Positions 14,009 to 19,103 of a DNA stretch of 19,103 nt are shown here, piece after piece (the first letter of the stretch is position 1; every line of letters starts with the position of its first letter). The notes under the pieces are model-generated. The model ran no database searches and was not told the origin of the DNA. It was given only the letters and a program-made list of their open reading frames with translations. The stretch covers positions 1 to 19,103 of the forward strand of contig PLNO01000388.1 in NCBI GenBank assembly GCA_003141795.1. The letters are read 5' to 3'. The position numbers and the translations under genes are program-made. Source of the stretch: Spirochaetaceae bacterium (lineage in GTDB: Bacteria; Spirochaetota; Spirochaetia; SZUA-6; Fen-1364).

Positions 14009-14614
14009 CTATTCTTCTCTATAGATCCTGATGGAATCGTACTTTACGGTTTCAATGCGCTTCGTTTGCAGATTCGGCTTATAGGCGGCAATAACGTCGT
14101 CAGAATAGTTGCCTTTCCAGCTCTTGTTGTAGACCACGACGACCTGGCCATCGATATGGTCCCTGTTGATCTCCACCCGCCCCATTCCGAGCTCGTAGTC
14201 TGGTGATGGTCGTTTCATGATTATTATGTCGATACAACTGGTAATCCTGTCCTTCGCATCTTCCAGGAATAATATGAAGAATGTCTGACGATAGGTAAGA
14301 TAGTAAATCGCGTATCCGCTCTCACCTCCTCCGTAATCGGCATGCGACCAGTTCGTCTTCGGGTCCTGCAGGTCGTAATCATCGATGCGGATGTTTTTCA
14401 GGAAGCTGGCCGCGTCCTGCCGGGAGAGCTTCGCGTCAATGACGTGATCCATGTCATTCCTGGACAGGACCCGGAAGCTCCCAGCGGCCGTGGTCGGGGC
14501 ATCGGGCGTCGCATCCGTTTTCGTGCCCCCAGGGGGAAGAGATACGCAACCGGCCAGGCCGAGAACACACCCCATGGTCAGGAGGCCCGTGACTTTTCGC
14601 ATGATACTTGCCAT
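14009..14614 (-). CDS. Lipoprotein of unknown function
   Basis: 201 residues. A lipoprotein signal ends in LAGC (Cys23 when counted from ATG 14614), followed by a Thr/Pro/Asp-rich linker and a folded domain rich in beta-like segments (GYAIYYLTY, TFFILFLEDA, DGQVVVVYNKSW). I do not recognise the family. ATG 14602 (MRKVTG) is an alternative start. The promoter candidate at 14651-14622 ends 7 bases before ATG 14614, favouring the longer form as a leaderless transcript. It would be anchored to the inner or outer membrane and face the periplasm. It is divergent from the epimerase-deaminase pair. Confidence 0.78.
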   Translation of the reverse strand: MASIMRKVTGLLTMGCVLGLAGCVSLPPGGTKTDATPDAPTTAAGSFRVLSRNDMDHVIDAKLSRQDAASFLKNIRIDDYDLQDPKTNWSHADYGGGESGYAIYYLTYRQTFFILFLEDAKDRITSCIDIIIMKRPSPDYELGMGRVEINRDHIDGQVVVVYNKSWKGNYSDDVIAAYKPNLQTKRIETVKYDSIRIYREE

Positions 14615-14621
14615 AAGGCAG

Positions 14622-14651
14622 ATTGTACAACGACGGCGCCTCCGCTGTCTC
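14622..14651 (-). promoter_or_regulatory. Promoter of the lipoprotein gene
   Basis: On the minus strand GAGACA (14651-14646), an 18-base spacer and TACAAT (14627-14622, five of six to TATAAT). The -10 ends 7 bases before the ATG. A 17-base perfect inverted repeat lies directly upstream of the -35. Confidence 0.5.
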
Positions 14652-14658
14652 GGGTCGA

Positions 14659-14675
14659 CACGACGGATCGTCGTG
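14659..14675. promoter_or_regulatory. 17-bp perfect inverted repeat, operator candidate
   Basis: CACGACG and CGTCGTG flank GAT, starting 7 bases upstream of the lipoprotein -35 box. The symmetric 7-3-7 layout and position suit a dimeric regulator binding site. Confidence 0.4.
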
Positions 14676-14687
14676 GTGCAACGCCAC

Positions 14688-14711
14688 TGGTGCGCGGCAT
14701 ACGCGTCACCA
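14688..14711. repeat. Imperfect hairpin upstream of the epimerase
   Basis: TGGTGCGCG pairs with CGCG(T)CACCA, a 9-base-pair stem with one bulged T and a GCATA loop. Together with the preceding palindrome it occupies the lipoprotein-epimerase intergenic region; the remaining bases to 14846 show nothing recognisable. Confidence 0.35.
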
Positions 14712-14846
14712 CACGGCTCACATCACGTCACTTCGCCAGCGGAAGGGATGGCACTAGTGCGAAGACTTCCAGGAAACAGTATGCTATGAAAGTGATTGCA
14801 GTGGGAACGTCAGACTGATAGGCGCTCACACGGCGGGGAGAACCTA

Positions 14847-15854
14847 TTGAATATCCTGGTTACCGGCGGGTTCGGCGGCATCGGAGTGGTTGTCGTGGAT
14901 GAGTGCCTCCATCGCGGGCATACGGTAACCGTTTTCGACGTCCGAAATGCGCGCACTGAGAAACTCGCTCGGAAATACGAACGCCGGAATGTAAAGGTCC
15001 TGTTCGGCGACCTCCGAAAGCCAGAGGACATATCGGCAGCCGTTCCCGGTCAGGACGCAGTACTCCACCTGGCCGCGATTCTCCCTCCCGTCAGCGACGC
15101 TCACCCTGAACTGTGCAGGGAGGTGAATGTCGGGGGGACGGCCAATCTCATTCATGCTCTGCGTGCATCGACATCGAAGGCAGCCCTCGTGTCGGTGTCT
15201 TCAGCGAGCGTAATGGGCCCAACACAAACGAGGACTCCCCCCGTCCGATCAGACGACCCTCTCTCCCCGATGGATACGTATTCCAGAACCAAGATCGAGG
15301 CTGAAGCTCTGGTGGCTGCCTCGGGGCTTCGGTATTGCATCCTGCGATTGGCGGCCGTTCTTCCGACCGTCCTCAACTTCTCCAACCTGTTCAGCATGAC
15401 CAGACTGCTTTTCGAGATGCCGCTGGACGCCCGCTGCGAAATTGTGCTGGATCTCGATGTCGCCTATGCCCTGGTTTCCGCCGCCGAGAACCTTCTCAGA
15501 TCCGGCGAGCTCTCGGGGAAAAAGGGATTCATCGCGGGAGGCAGGGGGCAGGGCTGTCAGATGAAGACGCGGGACCTGGTAGCGGTATTGTTCGGTCCCC
15601 TGGGCTTGCGCATGCCGGATGAATCTCTCTTCTCACCAGAGCTGGACGCCTACTATCTCGATTGGTACGACACGGAAGAAACCCAATCAGTCTTGGAGTA
15701 TCAGCGCCATTCCGTGCTGCAGTGGCAGGCGGCCATCTTGAGGATTGTTCGATACGTGCGCCCCCTGCTTCCTCTGTTCAAGGCCGGAATAACGCGGTGG
15801 GTCGAAAAGCAATCACCTCGGTATCGTGCCTCTCCTCCAGGGTCTGTTCAATAG
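14847..15854 (+). CDS. NAD(P)-dependent epimerase/dehydratase (extended SDR)
   Basis: 335 residues with the Rossmann signature TGGFGGIG right at the N-terminus, DL in a GDLRKPED segment, HLAAI, a Ser-rich active-site strand (VSVSSASVMGP) and the catalytic YSRTK. This is an extended short-chain dehydrogenase/reductase, acting on a nucleotide sugar, sterol-like or similar substrate. TTG 14847 was chosen because GGGGAG lies 6 bases upstream and the Rossmann strand begins at once; the in-frame ATG 14796 adds an unlikely polar extension. The C-terminal ~100 residues are less typical, with a basic hydrophobic end (VRPLLPLFKAGITRW) that might be membrane-associated. The next gene follows after 24 bases, so the two are probably co-transcribed. 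Confidence 0.86.
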   Translation: MNILVTGGFGGIGVVVVDECLHRGHTVTVFDVRNARTEKLARKYERRNVKVLFGDLRKPEDISAAVPGQDAVLHLAAILPPVSDAHPELCREVNVGGTANLIHALRASTSKAALVSVSSASVMGPTQTRTPPVRSDDPLSPMDTYSRTKIEAEALVAASGLRYCILRLAAVLPTVLNFSNLFSMTRLLFEMPLDARCEIVLDLDVAYALVSAAENLLRSGELSGKKGFIAGGRGQGCQMKTRDLVAVLFGPLGLRMPDESLFSPELDAYYLDWYDTEETQSVLEYQRHSVLQWQAAILRIVRYVRPLLPLFKAGITRWVEKQSPRYRASPPGSVQ

Positions 15855-15878
15855 GAATAGTGTCCTACAGAGTCGCAT

Positions 15879-16748
15879 ATGCTGCATGACGCTGAGATCT
15901 ACCAATCCGTCGCAATCGAAGAAGCCCGTCGGAGTCTGCGGGAGGGCAACCATGGCTTCGGTGCGGTGATAGTGCGGGACGGGCAATTGGTTGCACAGGC
16001 GCACGACCTGGAGGAAAGCTGCGGGGATCCGACCGCCCATGCGGAGATGCTGGCAATCCGCACGGCATGCCGGATGGTAGGGAAGAGTCTTCACGGCTGC
16101 CGAATGTACTCCACCCACGAGCCGTGCCCGATGTGCTCAACGGCGGTTGTGTGGTCCGGTCTCGGCTACCTTGGGTATGGATATGGAATTGCAGACGCGC
16201 TGGCTCAAGGGAGGACGCGAATCGATCTTGGGTGTCGGGAACTGTTTCGAAGAGCAAATGCGGAGATCCAGGTTGAGGACGGCATCCTCCGTAATGAATG
16301 CGCCCTTCTCTACGACCAGAAGATTCGCAAGGAAGTCAGGAGGCTGCGCGGAGCCACGGACTTGGATCTGGAAGAGCAGGACAGAGTCACCGCCCGGAAG
16401 AGAGCTGCCTGGATCAAGAACGAATTGAAGGAAGGGGAGGTGCGGCACGCCGATCTGCTGGGGACCGCCTACGCGCTATTCCTCAAGAAGCTATGCATTG
16501 CCGAAGAAGAAGCCCCGGTTGTTGCAAGAAGCGACAGGGAGATCGTAATCCATTCCAGCAACCTCTGCCCGACGCTCGAGGCATGCCGGATACTCGGGTT
16601 GGACACCCGCAGGGTGTGCCGCCTCTCCAATGAAGGCGCCACAATTGAAATGATGAAGACCATCGATCCCAGACTCTCTTTCAAGAGGAACTACGAAAAA
16701 CTGCGCCCCTACGCCGGGTACTGTGAGGAATCCATCACCCTGGATTGA
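15879..16748 (+). CDS. Zinc nucleoside/tRNA-type deaminase with extra Cys-containing C-terminal domain
   Basis: 289 residues. The N-terminal ~155 form a cytidine deaminase-like domain of the TadA/guanine deaminase type, with zinc ligands H54 (HAE, catalytic Glu56), C83 and C86 (PCPMC). The remaining ~130 residues are an added domain with Cys230 (NLCP), Cys236, Cys247 and Cys282. Its spacing vaguely recalls 2-amino-thiazoline-4-carboxylate hydrolase-like or V4R-like proteins, but I cannot assign it. A charged helical stretch (EEQDRVTARKRAAWIKNELKEGE) links the two. The gene lies 24 bases after the epimerase and has only a weak ribosome binding site. Stand-alone deaminases of this family are about 150-180 residues, so this is a fusion. 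The substrate is unknown. Confidence 0.82.
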   Translation: MLHDAEIYQSVAIEEARRSLREGNHGFGAVIVRDGQLVAQAHDLEESCGDPTAHAEMLAIRTACRMVGKSLHGCRMYSTHEPCPMCSTAVVWSGLGYLGYGYGIADALAQGRTRIDLGCRELFRRANAEIQVEDGILRNECALLYDQKIRKEVRRLRGATDLDLEEQDRVTARKRAAWIKNELKEGEVRHADLLGTAYALFLKKLCIAEEEAPVVARSDREIVIHSSNLCPTLEACRILGLDTRRVCRLSNEGATIEMMKTIDPRLSFKRNYEKLRPYAGYCEESITLD

Positions 16749-16801
16749 ACGGGGGCCCCGGAATGGATTGTTGAAGCGCTCCGCCGTGGTCTCGATGTCG
16801 T

Positions 16802-16820
16802 GCGGCGATATGGTTGCCGC
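16802..16820. repeat. Hairpin downstream of the deaminase gene
   Basis: GCGGCGA and TTGCCGC make a 7-base-pair stem with one G-U wobble and a TATGG loop, 54 bases after the deaminase stop. No T-run follows, so terminator function is uncertain. Confidence 0.25.
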
Positions 16821-16890
16821 CAATCTCTGCTGAGGAGTACCTTTCGAGCATCAGGAAAACGACAATGGTTTGACGACGAAAGGTGCGTTC

Positions 16891-16947
16891 GTGAGCAAAC
16901 AGCGGCTTGAAGCCTTTTCTGATGGCGTCTTCGCGACCGCAACTCGA
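16891..16947 (+). pseudogene. 5' remnant of a TMEM175/DUF1211 channel gene
   Basis: GTG 16891, with AAAGGT 6 bases upstream, encodes VSKQRLEAFSDGVFATATR. RLEAFSDGVFA is the highly conserved start of the TMEM175 (DUF1211) potassium-channel family, where the first membrane helix normally continues as IAITLLVL. Here that helix is replaced by the start of a J-domain protein. The fragment therefore looks like the 5' end of a channel gene joined in frame to an unrelated gene, by deletion or recombination, or by an assembly error. Confidence 0.6.
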
Positions 16948-17598
16948 ATGAATAATCCGCTCATACAGCTGATAGATAATGGCAGGATACGGACACTCGA
17001 AGAGCTGAAAACCACGTACCACAAACTGGTCATGAAAACCCACCCTGACGCGGTGGGCTCAGACCGACTGCTCGGCAAGTATCTGGAGTTCAACGTTCAC
17101 TATGAGGACGCGAAGCGTTATCTGTCCGGTGTCTCCGACTCCCCCAGCCAGATCGAGAATAGCGTCACCTCCAACTGTCGTTTGGAGTACTTCAAACAAT
17201 TGCATATCGTCGAGTCCCTCGAAATGCCTTATGCGTACCATCCAGAGGAGAATCTGCAGAAGATTCGTGCCGCAAAAGTACAAGCCATCCAATCGCTTTC
17301 GACATGGAAACCGGCTTTGGTCGATCTTTATCGCCAGGCAGACGAAGAGTACGTGACCATGAAGCACGAAAAACCCAGGGGGCCGTACCTGAAGTACGCA
17401 CTTGCACTGAATGTGCGGCCGATTCTCCACAACGTCATCGCATTTCACCTTACCGGCCGGAACCTCTACCTGAAACAGGCGAGGCAAAACCTTTCCGCCA
17501 TCCTGCATATCGTCAAGGAGAGGGGATACCCCAGCCTTCATGACTTCATCCTGGAATTGCTGGAAGATACCAAAACAGGGGCCGCGGTTCTCGAATGA
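16891..17598 (+). CDS. J-domain protein with TMEM175-derived N-terminus
   Basis: About 235 residues from GTG 16891. After the TMEM175-like leader, an internal ATG (16948, MNNPLIQLI) begins a J-domain-like region: LEELKTTYHKLVMKTHPD with the essential HPD, then a helix ending EDAKRYL. The C-terminal ~150 residues are helical, with no zinc finger or Gly/Phe region, so this is a class C type co-chaperone or J-like protein. The natural start may have been ATG 16948, but it lacks a ribosome binding site. GTG 16891 has one, so the protein may now borrow the channel gene's start signals; TTG 16870 is a further alternative. The next gene follows 36 bases downstream. J-domains recruit DnaK; no dnaK is in the window. 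Confidence 0.72.
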   Translation: MSKQRLEAFSDGVFATATRMNNPLIQLIDNGRIRTLEELKTTYHKLVMKTHPDAVGSDRLLGKYLEFNVHYEDAKRYLSGVSDSPSQIENSVTSNCRLEYFKQLHIVESLEMPYAYHPEENLQKIRAAKVQAIQSLSTWKPALVDLYRQADEEYVTMKHEKPRGPYLKYALALNVRPILHNVIAFHLTGRNLYLKQARQNLSAILHIVKERGYPSLHDFILELLEDTKTGAAVLE

Positions 17599-17634
17599 GA
17601 AAGCTGTCAAAACGCATGGACTGATGGAGGAGAG

Positions 17635-18510
17635 ATGCTGGTCGTAAGACTGATCGTGGCCTTTCTTACGCTCTTCGCGCTTCCGCTCTCTGCCGATGTC
17701 AGCCAGCCGGCCGAGACTACGCCACAGGCATCCGTACGCTCGCTGAAGACAGAGCGCATGGTCTCAGCTGTCGATACTGTTACACCTGACGTGCTTCACC
17801 AGGGAGAGCTTCTCTACGGTCAGCCCTTCGCACTTGAACCCGGCTGGGGGCTGTGGGGCATCACGGACAACCTTACGGTATTGATTGACCTGACGTCCTG
17901 GCTTGGCGGCATTCCCGACCTGTTCTTGAAATACAGCCTGACAGACCCGGACAACCAGGACTTCCGTATAGCCGTGGAAAACATGGTCATATACGTGCCT
18001 GAGAGCTTCGGAAATTTCGGCAAGAATGCGCAGCCGGGGACTGATGACTACTACATGATCTTTGAACGCCCCGGCTGGTGTGACGTAGTGCGGGTCGATG
18101 CATCGCTGACTCTGATACCGGGCCTGCGCGTTCTGCTTTCCGGAGGGGTGTCGTATTCTCAAAACCTGTCGATAGCGAACGCAAACCGGCCAACTCAATA
18201 TGGAATCACATTGAGCAACTATTTCGAGCCCGCGGGATCCGTGGGGCTGGACTGGCGCGCCCTGGACTGGTTGAGCTTGCATGCGGGTGGCTCCTACGGG
18301 GAGACCTTCGAGTACAGTGAGAACAGACCGAGAAAGTGGCAGGCAACGTATGGGATGCGCATAGCGCCATTCTACGCGGTCAACTTCGGCCCGCTGCAGA
18401 CATTCACCATCGAATTGGCTGCAATCATCAACTACTTCCCGGACGCACAGGAATACCGGGCCTTGTACTTCCCGGTGTATCCGTCTTTCTACTGGCAGTG
18501 GCGATGGTAA
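17635..18510 (+). CDS. Outer-membrane beta-barrel protein of unknown function
   Basis: 291 residues with a signal peptide cleaved near LSA-DV and then alternating polar/hydrophobic segments with many aromatic residues (LRVLLSGGVSYSQ, GSVGLDWRALDWLSLHAGGSYGE, FTIELAAIINYF). It ends in WQWRW, an aromatic C-terminus expected for insertion by the BAM machinery. An excellent GGAGGAGAG ribosome binding site precedes the ATG. It lies 36 bases after the J-domain gene and could be in one operon with it. No specific porin or transporter family is recognised. It shows that the organism has an outer membrane. Confidence 0.75.
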   Translation: MLVVRLIVAFLTLFALPLSADVSQPAETTPQASVRSLKTERMVSAVDTVTPDVLHQGELLYGQPFALEPGWGLWGITDNLTVLIDLTSWLGGIPDLFLKYSLTDPDNQDFRIAVENMVIYVPESFGNFGKNAQPGTDDYYMIFERPGWCDVVRVDASLTLIPGLRVLLSGGVSYSQNLSIANANRPTQYGITLSNYFEPAGSVGLDWRALDWLSLHAGGSYGETFEYSENRPRKWQATYGMRIAPFYAVNFGPLQTFTIELAAIINYFPDAQEYRALYFPVYPSFYWQWRW

Positions 18511-18555
18511 GCTCCGATTGGAGACGCCAGGTCCTGTAACCTCGAGAAGTCACAT

Positions 18556-18579
18556 GGCCTGAGGCCCGTCTGTGCAGAC
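18556..18579. repeat. Two adjacent short hairpins after the beta-barrel gene
   Basis: GGCC-TGA-GGCC (18556-18566) is followed 1 base later by GTCTG-TG-CAGAC (18568-18579). They sit between the barrel gene and the phosphatase. No T-run follows. They may be a factor-dependent terminator, an mRNA-stabilising structure or an operator. Confidence 0.3.
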
Positions 18580-18605
18580 CCCGGCGAAAATGTCATCATT
18601 GAAAG

Positions 18606-19103
18606 ATGCTGGTTACGCTCATGCGGCATTACAAGGTGAACTATCACTGGGAGCAGTCCTATACGCCCACAGGCTTCAGCAGAGCATTGATGGAGTATGA
18701 CAAGGCAGATGTTGTAGATCAAAAAGAGGACGTAGGTGACAGCTACCAGCAGATTCTCATCAGCGCATTACCTCGAACGTTGCAGACACTTCGCTTTTTG
18801 GAAATCAATGCGCCATTCATCAGCACCGAATTGCTCAACGAAGTGCCAATTGCGCCTTTCACGAACAGGGAGAGGGCCTATGGTTTGATCCGACTCAACG
18901 TCAGGGCCCGAATGCAATGGATGATGGGCTCAGGGGTGCAACCCGAGACACAACGGCAAACAGTTGCGCGCGCACAGGAGCTCATACATACGTACCTGGA
19001 TCGCGAGATGAACTACCTGATCATTGCGCACGGATTCTTTCTTCGCGTCCTGTCACAGGAGTTGCTGAAGACCGGATTCAAAGGCGAGCCGATTGTTCAT
19101 CTG
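18606..19103 (+). CDS. Histidine phosphatase (phosphoglycerate mutase-like) family protein, partial
   Basis: The open frame of 166 codons runs off the window end, so the C-terminus is missing. Family features in order: LMRHY with catalytic His8 (usually RHG, here RHY), SALPRTLQT with Arg57, NEVPIAPF supplying the acid, and IAHGFFLRVL with the second catalytic His142. These four residues form the phosphate pocket of the branch-1 histidine phosphatases. Substrates range from sugar phosphates to phosphoproteins (SixA-like) and cannot be told from this. The only upstream signal is a weak GAAAG directly before the ATG. Confidence 0.82.
   Translation, partial: MLVTLMRHYKVNYHWEQSYTPTGFSRALMEYDKADVVDQKEDVGDSYQQILISALPRTLQTLRFLEINAPFISTELLNEVPIAPFTNRERAYGLIRLNVRARMQWMMGSGVQPETQRQTVARAQELIHTYLDREMNYLIIAHGFFLRVLSQELLKTGFKGEPIVHL

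Noticed and set aside
14786..14818. Ten-codon frame MKVIAVGTSD upstream of the epimerase
   Set aside because: It has a TATGCT immediately before the ATG but no ribosome binding site and is too short to support; a leader peptide is possible but nothing else points to one.
16749..16762. GC-rich GGGGGCCCC palindrome after the deaminase stop as a terminator
   Set aside because: The loop would be too short to fold and no T-run follows.
1..19103. CRISPR arrays, tRNA or rRNA genes, insertion sequences, phage genes
   Set aside because: No regularly spaced repeats beyond the short array at 9135-9185, no cloverleaf with CCA-like end, and no transposase, integrase or phage structural protein was found by reading both strands.

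Overview
The window reads as one contig of a high-GC anaerobe. It encodes a tetrahaem cytochrome c3-type redox module, a MetV/MetF methylenetetrahydrofolate reductase of the Wood-Ljungdahl type, several PAS/two-component regulators, a dihaem c-type cytochrome, a beta-barrel outer-membrane protein and a lipoprotein. This fits a Gram-negative bacterium, most likely of the Desulfobacterota/former Deltaproteobacteria type; this is inferred from gene families only, and other diderm anaerobic phyla are not excluded. No rRNA, tRNA, CRISPR array, insertion sequence or integrase was seen. No gene-free stretch exceeds 300 bases.

Layout. (1) 1-1314: possible first codons of a minus-strand gene leaving the window, then an MFS transporter on the minus strand. 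(2) 1456-5108: a tight plus-strand operon of five genes: tetrahaem cytochrome fused to a NarI-like membrane cytochrome b, an HdrC-like 4Fe-4S protein, a second tetrahaem cytochrome, MetV and MetF. It has its own promoter candidate and a weak terminator. (3) 5175-8386: two soluble PAS sensor proteins, one of them a hybrid histidine kinase. (4) 8407-12465: a minus-strand OmpR-type regulator divergent from a membrane histidine kinase / OmpR-type regulator / metallo-beta-lactamase-fold operon. An array of GTGTAAAC-like direct repeats lies in the shared intergenic region. (5) 12478-12963: a dihaem cytochrome carrying an Ig-like domain between its haems. (6) 13083-19103: a region with visibly more AT-rich codons and mixed functions: CPBP membrane protease, lipoprotein, NAD-dependent epimerase plus zinc deaminase, J-domain protein, outer-membrane beta-barrel and a histidine phosphatase cut by the window end.

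How it may work together. The most striking unit is the metVF-cytochrome operon. MetF/MetV interconvert methylene-THF and methyl-THF. The HdrC-like protein and the membrane cytochrome b/c would give that reaction an electron path to or from the quinone pool and periplasmic cytochromes, instead of NAD(P)H or the HdrABC route known in acetogens. This is inferred from gene order and domains. A second notable feature is a J-domain protein whose first ~19 residues match the start of a TMEM175/DUF1211 potassium-channel protein, which looks like a recombination scar. Several genes have a -10 box only 6-10 bases before the ATG, which suggests leaderless transcripts.
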